DNA from: Amaurobius ferox
Lineage: Eukaryota; Arthropoda; Arachnida; Araneae; Amaurobiidae
Reading direction: 5' to 3'
NCBI GenBank assembly: GCA_951213105.1
Contig: OX578152.1
Coordinates: forward strand, 103,356,882-103,420,881
Length of the DNA stretch: 64,000 nucleotides
Within the stretch, counting starts at the first letter, position 1. Each line of letters opens with the position of its first letter. The position numbers and the translations under genes are program-made. The notes under the pieces were generated by a model that ran no database searches, was not told where the DNA came from, and saw only the letters and a list, made by a program, of their open reading frames with translations. Of this stretch, positions 10,704 through 23,103 are shown one piece after another.

Positions 10704-11570
10704 AATAGGATTTTCTTATAGTAGATACAAATATTCTTTCCAAGATATTGAATTTTCGACAATTAGTCGTCATTTTCATTGATTTAGCATCATTTTTATC
10801 CATTTGGCGAGATTTTCATTAATTTGGCAACATTTCAAAAAAGTCGCCAAGTTGGCGACATTCCGCCAAATTCGTCGCCAAAATCTCGCCAAGAGTTATG
10901 GACTAAGAAAAAAGTTATTCTTACAGCAGATAAATGACTATTGGCGTTCTAATACAAAAGTATTATTCAAAGTTCATTTTTTCATGAATGGAACGAGCTA
11001 GATCCACGAGAATGATGTCACTCAATTTATCGCATGGTATTACATATGAAAAGTGAACATGTTTCTCAATAGGAATTTTTTTTTTTTTATGTGACTTTTT
11101 TATAATTTTTTTGAAAAATGTACAATATCTCGAGAACGGTTCACGTTAGCGTTCTAAAATTTATGCCAATCGTTTTCTAATGAAAAATTACATAAGAAAT
11201 GTCTATTTGCGTAACTTTATTAGCGGTTTTGATTTTTTAACGATTTTTGCAAAATTTCATTCGATAATTTAGGGAGGATTGTGAACATTCGATCACGTAT
11301 AAAAACAATAGGCTTCCAGTGTTTACGGATTGTGATTTTTGTACCAAATTTGGTTCGAATCGGTCCATTCGTTCGTCAGTTATCGTCTCCACAGACTCAC
11401 TGACACACACACATACTTTCACACACACACACACACACACAGACATCACTTCAAAAATGTTTGATTCGTGATCAGGGATGCTTGAAACGTGCTCTCCCGT
11501 CGAAAACTCGAATTCGAATTTTCGACCCCGTCACAATACTTTCCTTATACATTATGTATATAAGGAAAGT
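10704..11570 (-). mobile_element. B-family element, array unit 2, 3' end missing
   Basis: It begins abruptly within the family sequence (AATAGGATTTTCTTATAG) directly after the hairpin of unit 1. It lacks about 85 bp of the 3' end and is otherwise complete up to its own hairpin. Confidence 0.8.
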
Positions 11571-12363
11571 AATTAAGTGCAGACTCACGCTCTGCCCAAA
11601 ATAATGTGACCAAAAGTCATGTTCCAAACGACAACACATTACGGCAAAGCAGAGAATAATTCTGTGTGACTCGCATTGTGCTGATACGATTATGAATAAA
11701 TATGACCAACGAGAGAGAGAGAGAGAGAGGGATGAGATCCGCTCTTTCTAATTGCATCCCCATGGAAACCATGGATGATGTGGGACAACCGGAATGTTTC
11801 CCGAAACTTGGCAAACAAAGCAGGAGGGAAAAGTTTGTATTACTTATCCCTCTCGTGATATGTTTTGTGTTTCAATTTCGAGGGTTTTTTGTACAAGAGA
11901 GAGATTGAAAAGTACTATTTGCTTAGGCAATTGAAAATTTGCCACTTTTTACTTTCTCCACAATACATAGTAATGGGAAAGAGAATTATTGCAATAGAAT
12001 CGAACATTCAAATTTGATTTTGACGGGGAAAATGTGGGTAGTAGGGGTATCCGTTTGGAATTGGAGCCTTACAACTGAGCGTAAACATTTTGGACGCTTA
12101 CATATTCGAACATAATAGATAATTAAAATGGAGTGTGACTCACCTCAACTTCCTCATACCAAATTTATTTTTTTCAAATTTTTCCTTGAAAAATTTGAAT
12201 AATCGGTATCTTGGATCCAAATGATTACAAATATAGCGTGTTATCATTCACTTTAAAGGGCTTGAAAAAATCTTTCAATTGATTCCATACTTGACAATGT
12301 ACTCCCCGGGGGGTAACTTGCCCCCCCCCCCCACTCCACAAGGGAGGTTAATGACGTCGCAAA
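11571..12363. other. Low-repeat spacer
   Basis: Contains a GA microsatellite at 11710-11730, a mixed-composition stretch 11730-11910 without a recognised protein, a decayed A-type terminus near 11950 (ACTTTCTCCACAATACATAG), and a C-run near 12320. Confidence 0.4.
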
Positions 12364-13165
12364 CAAAAAAAATCTGATGTGGGCAACACATGACTTTCCT
12401 TATATAATGTAATGAATTTGCTACTTTTACAGTAAAAAATAGGATTTTCTAGTAGTAGATACTAATATTCTTTCCAAGATATTGAATTTTCGACAATTAG
12501 TCGTCATTTTCATTGATTTAGCGTCATTTTTATCCATTTGGCGAGATTTTCGTTAATTTGGCAACATTTCAAAAAGTCGCCAAGTTGGCGACATTCCGCC
12601 AAATTCGTCGCCAAAATCTCACCAAGCGTTATGCACTAAGAAATAAGTTTTTCTTAAAGCAGATAAATGACTATTGGCGTTCAAATACAAAGGTATTATT
12701 CAAAGTATCTTTTTTCAAGAATGGAACGAGCTAGATCCACGAGAAGGATTACACTCAATTTATCGCATGGTATTACATATGAAAAGTAAACATGTTTCTC
12801 AATAGGAAATATTTTTCTTATTATTTTATATGACTTTTTGATAATTTTTTTAAAAAATGTACAATATCTCGAGAACGGTTCACGTTAGCGTTCTAAAATT
12901 TATGTCAATCGTTTTCTAATGAAAAATTACATAAGAAATGTCTATTTGCGTAACTTTATTAGTGGTTTTAATTTTTTGACGATTTTTTCAAAATTTCATT
13001 CGAAAATTTAGGGGGGTTCTGAACATTCGATTGCGTATAAAAACAATAGGCTTCCAGTGTTTACGGATTGTGATTTTTGTACCAAATTTGGTTCGAATCG
13101 GTCCATTCGTTCGTCAGTTATCGTCTCCACAGACTCACTGACACACACACACACATACACACATA

Positions 13166-13221
<56 letters not shown>

Positions 13222-13346
13222 TCACTTCAAAAATGTTTGATTCGTGATCAGGGATGCTTGAAACGTGCTCTCCCGTCGAAAACTCGAATTCGAATTTTCG
13301 ACCCCGTCACAATACTTTCCTTATACATTATGTATATAAGGAAAGT
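12364..13346 (-). mobile_element. B-family element, complete
   Basis: All family blocks are present in order, including the perfect palindrome GTCGCCAAGTTGGCGAC at 12576-12592. A long AC microsatellite occupies about 13138-13217. Confidence 0.85.
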
Positions 13347-13992
13347 AAAAACATTGTATGGCAGCTATTTTTCACAAAATGATGATTGTAACTATTAACC
13401 TTTTGCTTTCAGGTAGGACAGCGTCATCCCAAACGAAGAACCTCCCCAAAAGACAGGTATTTGATATAGCCTATCTCAAACAGATCTAAACCCCCCTTTG
13501 CAGGCATTGGCGTATATGGACGCTAATGCCTGCAAAAAGGGAATCGAGCTGCTTGAGATAGGCTATGTCAAATACCTGTCTTTTGGGAAGGTTCTTCGTT
13601 TGGAATTGACGCTATCCCACCCGGAAGCAAAAGGTTAAGCCTCGTGATCTTGAGCTACAAATAAACCTTCTGCTGCATGATATATCAAATTTTGTCCTAT
13701 ACTGCTATGTTAAAAAATACATAAAATTTAGAATGAAATTAAACGTTTCCGCTCGGATTTAAAAAAAAAAGTATCTAGTTTTAGATTTTTCGATGACAAA
13801 GCCGATTATAAAGTTTCGTGAAAATCCATTAATATTTGTGGCTGCTATTGTGTACACATCAAATCGGTCACGACATCACTCCAAAAATAATCAAAACATG
13901 TTCAGAATGTCACAAAACATATATTAGCATTAAAATCTCAAAATCGAAAATTTTCGGGAAGAAACAGCACTGTTTCACTACTACGTATGAGA
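13347..13992 (-). mobile_element. C-family element with nested piggyBac MITE
   Basis: It shares scattered blocks with 44880-45353: ATCAAATTTTGTCCTATACTGC, TTCGTGAAAATCCATTAATA, AATCAAAACATGTTCAG, and an end TATGAGAAA..TAAAAATG. It starts exactly where the upstream B element ends, as the A and B tandem copies do. Confidence 0.6.
13399..13634. mobile_element. piggyBac-like palindromic MITE, 236 bp
   Basis: TTAA lies on both sides (13395-13398 and 13635-13638). Ends CCTTTTGCTTYC are inverted. The two arms pair along almost their full length, for example GACAGGTATTTGA with TCAAATACCTGTC. TTAA duplication with CC-start termini is the piggyBac hallmark. No frame is present. Confidence 0.85.
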
Positions 13993-14159
13993 AAATAAAA
14001 ATGCCAACAATGCATATTTGCTTTATCAGAATCATAGAATGGAAATATAAAAATATTTTAATATTTCGAACTGTTTCTGTTTGAAAAAAAAATGAAACTT
14101 TTTATCTGAGCGAGTTTTCGCTTCACTTTGTTTACATTCACTCAAAATATCTTTTAAAC

Positions 14160-14310
14160 CAGGGATGATCAGATTACGGTCGGCGGGCCAAATACGGCCC
14201 GCCAATGTATTCGACACGGCCCACACAATAAACTTGGAATTTTCCTGAAAGCCTCACCAAAATAGATGCTTCTGAACTTTGCAAATCATGGCCAAAAGTA
14301 TATGGCAAAA
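14160..14310 (+). mobile_element. hAT-like 5' end fragment
   Basis: It starts CAGGGATGATCAGATTACGG and continues with GGCGGGCCAAATACGGCCCGCC, the pattern of hAT (Charlie-like) termini. No matching 3' end is seen nearby. Confidence 0.5.
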
Positions 14311-14319
14311 GATTTTTTT

Positions 14320-14535
14320 TTTTCGAATCAGACCGTCCGACCTACCTGAACATGTAAGGTATCTGGTTGGTTTATAAGGAATCGGCCGGGAGTACCACCC
14401 AATTCTGACAGGAATCCAGTGGAGGTGACATCCACAGGAACCGTACACTCCTTCCCTTGCCACCAACATACCGGAAGGACTTTCGGACCCACAGATTTAA
14501 CGTGACCATACTAGGCGTAAACACCAGGATATCAC
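14320..14535 (-). mobile_element. SINE, partial
   Basis: Inverted SINE sequence with tail CAGACCGTCCGACCTACC and body ACCCAATTCTGACAGGAA, CATCCACAGGAACCGTAC and TTCGGACCCACAGATTTAACG. The tRNA head is missing or decayed. Confidence 0.75.
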
Positions 14536-14805
14536 TAGGATACTTTATTATACCTACCGACACCTAACTATGATTCCCAAAGTATTATGGCATTTTCAAG
14601 CATTTCATCCAAAGGAGTTCTAACTCCTTTCTAACTCAATGGTATAGTCTGTTTTTGAAATTATGTTGCTATGTGTAATATCTCAGAGGGAAACTTCTAT
14701 TTTCAATTTCATTAAAGATAACTTTAAAGAATTCATTTAAAAAAAAAGAGAAAGTTCGTTTAAGATTTAATTTTGCATTTATTATTTGCTCCTAACATTT
14801 ATATT

Positions 14806-15764
14806 ACTTTCCTTATATACATAATGTATAAGGAAAGTATTGTGACGGGGTCGAAAATTCGAATTCGAGTTTTCGACGGGAGAGCACGTTTCAAGCATCC
14901 CTGATCACGAATCAAACATTTTTGAAGAGATGTCTGTGTGTGTGCGTGTGTGTGTGTGTGTGAAAGTATGTGTGTGTGTGTGTGTGTCAGTGAGTGAGTC
15001 TATGGAGACGATAACTGACGAACGAATGGACCGATTCGAATCAAATTTGGTACAAAAATCACAATCCGTAAACACTGGAAGCCTATTGTTTTTATTCGCA
15101 ATCGAATGTTCAGAACCCCCCTAAATTTTCGAATGACATTTTGAAAAAATCGTTAAAAAATCAAGACCAGTAATAAAGTTACGCAAATAGACATTTCTTA
15201 TGTAATTTTTTATTAGAAAACGATTGACATAAATTTTAGAACGCTAACATGAACCGTTCTCGAGATATTGCACATTTTTCAAAAAAATTATCAAAATGTC
15301 ATATAAAATAAAAAAAATATATTTCCTATTGAGAAACATGTTCACTTTTCATATGTAATACCATGCGATAAATTGAGTGACATCATTCTCGCGGGTCTAG
15401 CTCGTTCCATTCATAAAAAAAGATACTTTGAATAATACTTTTGTATTTGAACGCCAATAGTCATTTATCTGCTGTAAGAATAACTTATTTCTTAGTGCAT
15501 AACGCTTGACGAGATTTTGACGACGAATTTGGCGGAATGTCGCTAACTTGGCGACTTTTTTTAAATGTTGCCAAATTAACGAAAATCTCGCCAAATGGAA
15601 ATATGACGCTAAATCAATGAAAATGACGACTCATTGTCGAAAATTCAATATCTTGGAAAGAATATTAATATCTACTATAAGAAAAACCCATTTTTTTACT
15701 GTAAAAGTATAAAATTCATTACATTATATAAGGAAAGTCATGTGTTGCCCACATCAGATTTTTT
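14806..15764 (+). mobile_element. B-family element, complete
   Basis: The 5' hairpin TTTCCTTATATACATAATGTATAAGGAAA is followed by GTGACGGGGTCG, a TG microsatellite, the CTCGAGATATTGC block, GGCGA-rich blocks and the 3' hairpin ATGTGTTGCCCACAT. The minisequence at 15530-15550 has lost the perfect palindrome. Confidence 0.85.
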
Positions 15765-16089
15765 AATTTGTATTTGTTATCCAGGTTGACGCGGTTTGCA
15801 TTATTGAAAATTTTTTAAATGTTATTTAAAAGCAATTATATTTAGCGAAATGAATATTAATGCCCTTTTATAAACTCTTTTTGCTTAAAATTACCCGCTT
15901 AAAATTATCGTAAGATAAAATCCTTTCTTAGTGCTCATCTATACTGTAAACAGAACATTCCAGCTAAATTTCAAATTTCAAACGTCAGCAGTTTCAGAGA
16001 TTCGTTGATAAGCCAGTCGGTTACTCAAAGTTTCAGTTTTATGTAAGAAGAGTGGTAAAATGAATGTGAAAACTCATTATATAAATTTT
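15765..16089. other. Spacer, nothing recognised
   Basis: AT-rich sequence without repeats seen elsewhere in the window. Confidence 0.35.
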
Positions 16090-16985
16090 GGTTTCCCTGC
16101 AATACATGGTAATATATAGGGAAAGTATCAGAATCGAACCGAAAATCGCAACTCGGGTTTACGACGGATCTATATGTTTCGAACACTCTAGAACCCGAAA
16201 AAATATTTTTAACGTGATGTCTGCGTGTCTATCTATGTAATGTATGTATCCACTCTCACACAAAATTTAATTTACCAAATTTGATAAAATTTTACACGTA
16301 AATCACTTGTCGGCCACTCAAATTGCTGCTCGTGCCCTAGAGCGAGTCGGGTAGTCTGGGTTTTCGACGTAAATCACTTGTGGGTTCCCCTGTTGCTGAT
16401 TAGATTTTGGTACAATTCGGAATAAAGAACATTTTTTTTGTTGTTGTTGTTGTTTTCTTTCAAAAATCGTATGTATCTTCTCTAGCTAAATACTAATTAA
16501 CCACATTTTGTGAAATTTGGTAAATATGCCACTTGTAACTTACCCTGATGTTGATTAGATTTTAGTACGATTTGGGAAAAAGAACCTGCCGTTTTTCGCT
16601 AAATAGTCCACAAAAATCGCTAAAATCTAAAATACTAAAATGAAAGACTACTTATGCTTAAATGTGTCATAATATTTGACTATGAACTAAATAATATTTG
16701 ACTAATACCGACGAAAAGAATAACACCGACTTCATCACTCTTGGACTAGCCGTTCTCGAGATATTTTAGTTTTTTCGCATTTTTGCTAAGCCACCTTCAA
16801 AAATACGTCCTGTTACCAAATGAAAACTAAAATTAAATAAAAAGAGCAAATGCAGTGCAATTTCGAATAATTATGCGTGTTGTTCTGTGCAATTAAACTC
16901 AATTTAATGAATTATTAAAGAAATAAAGAGAAAATGGATTTGAGTCTGAAGAGAAAGTCATATACTGCTAACGTCAAATTGGTTT
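16090..16985 (+). mobile_element. A-family element, complete
   Basis: The 5' hairpin (TTTCCCTGCAATACATGG...AGGGAAAGT), TCTAGAACCCG, two AAATCACTTGT modules, TCTCGAGATATTTTAG and a decayed 3' end (GAAAGTCATATACTGC) are in family order. The mini-retroposon copy 2 lies inside it. Confidence 0.75.
16311..16366 (+). mobile_element. Tail-only mini-retroposon, copy 2
   Basis: A 56-bp insert lies between exact 15-bp copies of ACGTAAATCACTTGT (16296-16310 and 16367-16381). It begins CGGCCACTC and ends GGGTAGTCTGGGTTTTCG. GGCCACTC pairs with GGGTAGTC with one mismatch. Confidence 0.85.
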
Positions 16986-17503
16986 CACTCTGATTCTGAT
17001 ACAAACAGATAAACGTAAGAAGAACGAATAAGAATTCTTGATAGAGTCGAGTTGAGAGGTACACTCGTATATTTTTCAGTCCAGCAAGCAAGCAAATTTT
17101 TACGAATCTTACGCAGCGTCAGCTCATTACTGGATAATATTTTGGGACTGTGACAACTAATTACTGTAAAACTCCGAATAATTCGCTGTTTCTTGTATCG
17201 TGTTGTAGTGTGTCATGAATAATAAGCAGCTATGAATGGCATTAGCTGCGCTCTTTTCAGATTTTGTTGCCATGGGGACCATTTCAGGGAAGTATAAATC
17301 CTCGGTTGTATCTCGACAGAGAAAGCGGAAGCGGTAAAACAAACTATTTATCCCCTTGATGTGCCTGTCCTCTTTCTATTTAAATTTCGAGTTTCTTTGC
17401 AGATGATGTGAAGACCTTTAAAACAGACCGTAACGGTATTACGGTACTTTGTGACAGTCATTTACTTTCCTTGTAGTCAATATAACAACTTTTTGACATG
17501 TTT
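16986..17503. other. Spacer of mixed composition, no gene assigned
   Basis: A short frame on the minus strand (17157-17342) has a balanced composition but no recognised domain. An extra ACTTTCC start at 17464 precedes the next A element. Confidence 0.35.
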
Positions 17504-18193
17504 ACTTTCCCTACATGGTAATGTATAGGGAAAGTATTGGAATCGTGTCGAAAATCGCAACGAGAGTTTTCGACGAATCTACACGTTTTGGGACCTCTAG
17601 AACACGATAAAAATATTTTTAGCGTGACGTTTGTGTGTGTGTGTCTGTGTGTGTGTATGTATGTATGTGTGTGTGTGTGTATGTGTGTGTATGTGTGTGT
17701 GTGTATGCGTGTGTATGTGTGTGCAATGTATGTATTAACTCTAACTGAAAGAATACTTGACAAAATTTCATAAAATTTTATATGTAAATCAGTTCTTTAT
17801 GGGCCACCCTGGTGCTAATTAGAATTTGGTACGATTCAGGGAAAAAGAACCTGCTTTTTTTGCGAAATGGCCTGCAAAAATCGTCAAAAGTCTATATACG
17901 CTCAAATGTGTCAGTTAAATGCAAGTTGTCAATTAAATGAATGTCATCATTCTAGGAGTAACCATTCTGATGATATTTTAGGGGTTTTTTTTTTGCTACG
18001 GCGCTTTTTAAATACATCTAGTTACCAAATGAATGCGAAATTTGAATTAAAAGTGCAAATTCAGTGCAATTTCAAATAATTATGCATGTTATTTTGTACA
18101 ATTAAACTCAATTTAATATATTGTGAAAGAAATAAAGGGAAAATAAATTTAAGTGGTCGAGATAGTCATGTAGTGCCCACATCCGATTTTTTT
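17504..18193 (+). mobile_element. A-family element
   Basis: Hairpin TTTCCCTACATGGTAATGTATAGGGAAAG, long mixed TG/TATG microsatellite, family modules and the 3' hairpin ATGTAGTGCCCACAT followed by CCGATTTTTT. Confidence 0.8.
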
Positions 18194-18729
18194 ATCTCCT
18201 TAGACTATCCAGAAGCTACTTGGTGACCTAGAATACTGAATCTTTGCGCATTTTGTCGCCGTATTTTGAATCAAGAATTATAAATTAATAATTACCGAAT
18301 AGAAACATAAGAAATAACATTGAATTTTCAGATATAATGAACTTGGCGACATTTCGCAAAATTCTCTAATTTGGCGATAGCGTGTGAAATTGTTCATCAA
18401 ATGTATTGCCAAGGTCTCCAAATTTGTCTCAAAGCGTAACAGACAGTCAGATATAAGAGATTTTCTTATTGAGTATACATAACGTAATATTAAAATGGGA
18501 TTAAAAATGGAATTAGAGTTTTCAATGAATTTATATGTTTTGGGCCCCTATGCTGTAAGGCCCCTACACTCCCTACGCCAGGTCTTTCCGATGGTGTCAA
18601 GATGTGAACTTTGTAATAATATTTTCGGTTGCTAAAGAACCGATTTGTGTGAAAATCGGTCAAAATTGGAATAAACATAAAATAACTAAAAACCTTATTC
18701 GATTTCTTTAAAAAAAAATCGCCGATGTG
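18194..18729. other. Spacer with decayed B-family 3' half
   Basis: Around 18330-18440 the words CTTGGCGACATTTCGC, TTTGGCGATAG and GCCAAGGTC mark an old B-type GGCGA block. Nothing else is recognised. Confidence 0.45.
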
Positions 18730-19205
18730 CACCTTCCAGTGTTCTGAAATTCTTTAATTTCTATCGGGTGCCCGGATTGTAAATGTAATTTACCTCAAAG
18801 TATAAAATCAATATTCGCTTCAAAATTTGTTGCAAAAATTATTTTATTAAAAATTTTAGATTTTTTTCTGGTAGAGGAATTTTGAATTACAACGACGTAA
18901 AATATGATAACCCCGCCCATCGTTGACAAAATACAAAACCCTTAGGATTTAAGTGAAGCGATTTAGTTTTATTACAGTGAAACAACTTAGTATTACAAAA
19001 TTACTCTTTATCTGGTGATTTGGGGCATTTTAATTGACACCAACTGGCCAAATTTAAGAAATAAAGACGAAATTATCTTGAACATTGTTTATGCTAGATT
19101 GCTGTGAAGGGGGGGTTCATTTATTTTGGTAATCACACACACACACACATACTGACACACAGACAACTCCTTTTATCACTTTCTCATATTTTAGAATATA
19201 GTATA

Positions 19206-20863
19206 CAGTAGTGACCAAAACTGTGGAAACCTTTTGGAAAAAGTGTATTTTTGAGGTTTGATGTCTCTTTGTACCATAAAATTGTATATCAATGGAAAGA
19301 TAATTTAATCAGAATTGTAATGCAATAACATGTGTTCAATTATCTGCATTCTATCAAAAGTTATAGCCAAATAACCAGAAAAAAGAAGCTCAACTTGCTT
19401 TATATGAAGTAGCTTTCCATCATTTGAATGTAGCCCGTGAACATGAGTGTTTAGAGAGCCAATCAGGTGTCATCTTGTTTTAGCAATGAGCCAACAGATC
19501 ACGGGACATTTATCAGTATGGTATGTTATGTAATTTCTATCAAGTTGGTTGGGTTTTTTGTGTGTCCTTTGATTTAGTGAGCTTGTAAAACGTAATAAAA
19601 TTAAAGAAATGGCACAAAGAGTTAGTTGACTGGTCACCCAGAAAGCGATGTAAAATTGTACTATTAAGTGAACGAAGCTACAGTTATGAAAAAATTGGAA
19701 GAAATATTGGGGCAGACTAAACCAAAATTGGCAATTCTAAATTTTTGAAGAGGTATAAGGAGACTCAGTCACTAAAAAACCAGACTGGTAAAAGTAGAAA
19801 AAGGTACACAACAGCAAGTGGTGATAGAAGAATTAAGAGACTGGGCCTAGGTGACAGAAGGAAACCATCTCGGTGTATACAAGGTGAAATGCGATGTGAA
19901 ATTAGGTGCAAGGACTGTTCGACGCAGACTGCTTGACTTTAGTCTAAATGCTGGAATTCCACGATAAAAGCCATTTTTATCTCTCAAACAGAGGTTAAAA
20001 AGATTAAACAGGGCTAAAACCCATGTTAACTGGACAACGGAATGATGAGACCAAAATCTCCCTGTTTGGTAGTGATGGTGTAAAATGCATAAGGAAAAGA
20101 ATCGGAGAGGATTTGCATTCTGATTGTATTACACCTACCGTGAAACATCCAGTTAGTGTTACGATTTGGGGTTGTATGACATCAAGAGGTGTGGGCAGAA
20201 TTTGAGTGATCAATGGCAATATAAATGCCCAAAGATACATAAATGAAATACTTGAGTCCAAACTGCAGCCTTCTGCACATGATTTTTTTCAAGATAATGA
20301 AGCATTTATATTTTAATATGATTCAGCTCCATGTCATGTTGTCCGTGTGTACTAGAAATGGCTTCAAGATCATCATATTCAACTGCTGGAATGGCCTGGG
20401 AATAGTCCAGACCTTAACCCCATCGAATATCTATGGAGCCGACTAAAGAAACTTGTTAGTCAGAAGCAACCCAGCAATAAAACCCAATTAACAGAAGCAA
20501 TAATTCAATCTTGGTTTCACATTATAACAGCTGCAGAACTAAAAAACTTGGATCACTCCATTGGAAAGCGCTGTAAGGCCGTAATTAAGTCTAAAGGTAG
20601 CCAACTAAGTATTAACTGACATGGTGAGAATTTTTGTCTATCTCATTTTTTCTATGTTATTCACTTTCCTTCATTATAAATGCTATTGTATTAAAAAATA
20701 ATTCATAAATGTTATTGCATTACAATCTTACAATCTTAATTAAATTATCTTTCCATTGATATATAATTTTATGGTATTGGTACAAAAAAAGTGGTGTTAT
20801 GAGCCATCAAACCTCAAAAATACACTTTTTCCAAAAGGTTTCCACAATTTTTGCCCACTACTG
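19206..20863 (+). mobile_element. Tc1-like transposon, full length and dead
   Basis: Inverted termini CAGTAGTGACCAAAACTGTG (left) and CAGTAGTGGGCAAAAATTGTG (read inward from the right) are flanked by TA. The terminal repeats extend about 50 bp, sharing GGAAACCTTTTGGAAAAAGTG. Total length of 1658 bp is normal for Tc1 elements. Confidence 0.9.
19609..20619 (+). pseudogene. Tc1-like transposase pseudogene
   Basis: A DDE transposase would bind the element ends in the nucleus and catalyse cut-and-paste transposition into TA. Recognisable pieces lie in the expected order but in different frames: a helix-turn-helix region after the ATG, AKTHVNWTT (catalytic core), TVKHPVSVTIWGCM, the region of the third acidic residue (PGNSPDLNPIEYLWSRLKK, with stops or shifts), and a C-terminal KRCKAVIKSKGS. 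Many frame changes and stops mean no protein is made. Its length of about 1 kb equals that of intact Tc1 transposase genes, so decay is by point changes and small indels rather than deletion. Confidence 0.85.
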
Positions 20864-21179
20864 TAGAGAAAATATTGTTTTGAGTTTTGCAGTTTAAAAT
20901 AAAGGGTAACATGCCAATAATTGTGATTATTTGGACCAACAATACAGATTTTTAAATGTTTTTCTTGAAAATTTTGCAAAAAAAAAAAAAACTCATTATA
21001 AATGAATTAATTCTGCTATGAGAAATTAGAGTTCAGACACACTCTAGTTAATTACATAAAATGTAGATTTATCAACCACTATTCAAATAAAAAATTTTTG
21101 CATTAAAAAATATCCAAAGCATGAAAATCTGACAAAAACTCCTATAACATTTTGACCTCATTACACTGTTATCCCCAAT

Positions 21180-21600
21180 GCATTCCCGTGCATTACAGAG
21201 AAAATAAAAGCAATGTTAAATATAAAAAACTTTGAAATTACATAAAGTAAAAGGAGGAAAAAAGCAGCTCATATTTCACAAATAAATAAAGAGCATTAGT
21301 TAAAGTAATTCTGATGGATCAGCCAGCTGCGCTTCGCAAGACATTTTTCTTGGAGAATAGAAAATAGAAATTGATTCTTTAAAAATCGTTATCAACATGA
21401 AAAAAACTGCAGTAATTCTAAACTACACTTTTTCTTTTCCACTTTGTTGCTTATTTTTTTATTTAATTTTCGAGTTTGAAAGCAAATGTCTTTTAAAAGT
21501 GACGGAGTAAATTTTTTGATAATAGAGGTTACAGTTTTAATTTTTTTTCATTTTCTATCTTAAGTATTTTGGCGATTTCGGTGTTAAAGGTAACCAGTGT
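21180..21600 (+). repeat. H-family repeat, copy 1
   Basis: Shares GATGGATCAGYCAGCTGCGCTT, GATTCTTTA, a TTTCTTTTCCACTTTGTTGC block and TTTATTTAATTTCSA with copies near 23390, 27290, 31870 and 36190. The family identity is unknown. Confidence 0.6.
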
Positions 21601-21683
21601 TAAAAGAAAGATATTAAATATTACTTAGTTGGGTGTTTCTCGTCGTCTGCTTCCAGGAGGACTATAGTTATAACTGTGTTTTT

Positions 21684-22085
21684 ACTTTCCCAGCAATACA
21701 TGGTAATGTATAGGGAAAGTATTGGAATCATCTTGAAAATCGCAACTTGAGTTTTCGCCGGATCTACACATTTGGGTACTTCTACAACACGAAAAAACCA
21801 TTTTTAGCGTGTCGTCTGTGTGTGTGTCTGTCTGTGCTATGTATGTATCAACTCTAACTCAAAAACTAATTGACCAAATTGCATGATATTTTTTTAGGTA
21901 AGCCACTTACCTGTTACCCTAGTACTGGTTAGATTTTAGTGCAATTCGGGATACAAGAACCTGCCTTTTTTACGAAATGGCCCGCAAAAATCGTCAAAAT
22001 ATACAATAAAATACTACGTATGCACAAATGTATTAATTAAATATTTGTTTTATACGTAATTTTTAACGTTGAAAATAATTTTTAT
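21684..22085 (+). mobile_element. A-family element, 3' truncated
   Basis: The hairpin TTTCCCAGCAATACATGG..AGGGAAAGT and the first half of the family end within the GTTTTATACGTAATTTTTAACG block. Confidence 0.75.
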
Positions 22086-22727
22086 TTTCTCTACTATATG
22101 TACATAATGGTGTATAGAATGGTGTATGGAATGTGTTACTTGAATGAGGTCAAGAATTGTAAATGAAACCGGAATTCACTTCGAATTCTAAAATTCCGAG
22201 CACACACGTGTCTACGTCACAACGCTGCACTTTTTAAAAACGCTTAACTTGCAATAGCTTTGTTGCAGTAAATCCCGATCACTTATACATCCCCTGTCCC
22301 CTTTCATACATTAAGTCGTGATGAAACCCGTTTGAAAAGGAGAAATAGAAAACTCTCTTCAAACGTCCAAAGTCGAAAAATAGTGGTCCGCTACTCTACT
22401 ATGAGATATTTTGCAAATGCATTAGAAGTTTAGCTGTAAATTGAATTAAAATTGTGTAAGGATTAACAATTTCTATTCTCGACTTCTTATTTATCAAGCA
22501 GTATCTTCCTCGGGGAAAGAAGAGTCAAAATTTTAATAACAGCCGCGCTGATTGCGGACAGTAGAGGGTGCTGGCAACCAGCTTATAAAAGGACGAACTG
22601 TAAAGCACGAGAAGATTCAAGATGGTAGAAGATGATACGAGTGGTACGTGGAACGTGGCGGGTGTGTATGCGGAAATGCGGCGGGTGTGAATGATAGGAA
22701 AGGTGAACAGTGTACATTCTGACTGCC
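22086..22727 (+). promoter_or_regulatory. Possible solo LTR or promoter region
   Basis: This stretch is less AT-rich than its surroundings and has a TATA-like CTTATAAAAGGACG at about 22584. About 35 bp later comes AAGATGGTAGAAGATG with a 22-codon frame. Two A-family fragments flank it. A long terminal repeat of a retrotransposon or a host promoter would both fit. No LTR boundaries could be fixed. Confidence 0.3.
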
Positions 22728-23103
22728 ACTTGTGGGCGAATCTGGTGCTGATTAGTTTTGGGTACGATTCAGGATAAAAGAACCCGCCTTTTTTTGCGAA
22801 ATGGCCCGCAAAAATTGCCTGTATCCACTCTAGCTGAAAAACTCATGGCCCAAATTTCACAAAATTCGCTTGTGGGTCATCCTGGTACTGATTAGATTTT
22901 GGTACGATTCGGAAAAACATAACCTGCCCTTTTTTTGCGAAATGGCCCGCAAAAATCGTCAAAATCTAAAATAAAAACTACGTATGCTGAAATATATCCA
23001 TTAAATGTTTGTTTTATACGCACTTTTTATCAAAGAAAGAAATAAGATCAACCCCATTACACTAGGACTAGCCGTTCTCGAGATATTTTAGTTCAGGGAA
23101 AGT
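22728..23103 (+). mobile_element. A-family element, middle fragment
   Basis: Two modules containing CTGATTAG..TTGGTACGATTC and GCGAAATGGCCCGCAAAAAT, followed by CCGTTCTCGAGATATTTTAG. Both termini are lost. Confidence 0.75.

Larger units (their letters stand above)
18730..21210 (-). mobile_element. Old superfamily element split by a Tc1 relic
   Basis: An AC microsatellite and ACAGACA motif (19135-19165) precede the insertion, and a terminal hairpin-like end (CCCAATGCATTCCCGTGCATTAC) closes at about 21205 after it. This is the A/B plan in minus orientation. Internal similarity to A or B is weak, so it may be a separate family. Confidence 0.4.

Noticed and set aside
13008..13398. Frames with long Cys-Val or Thr-His runs (also at 10462, 14930, 17458, 59102, 61178 and similar)
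   Set aside because: They are readings of TG/AC microsatellites inside B and A elements; the flanking peptide is the same in every copy because the DNA element is repeated.
17157..17342. A minus-strand exon
   Set aside because: The frame of about 60 codons has no recognised domain and no matching pair of consensus splice sites.
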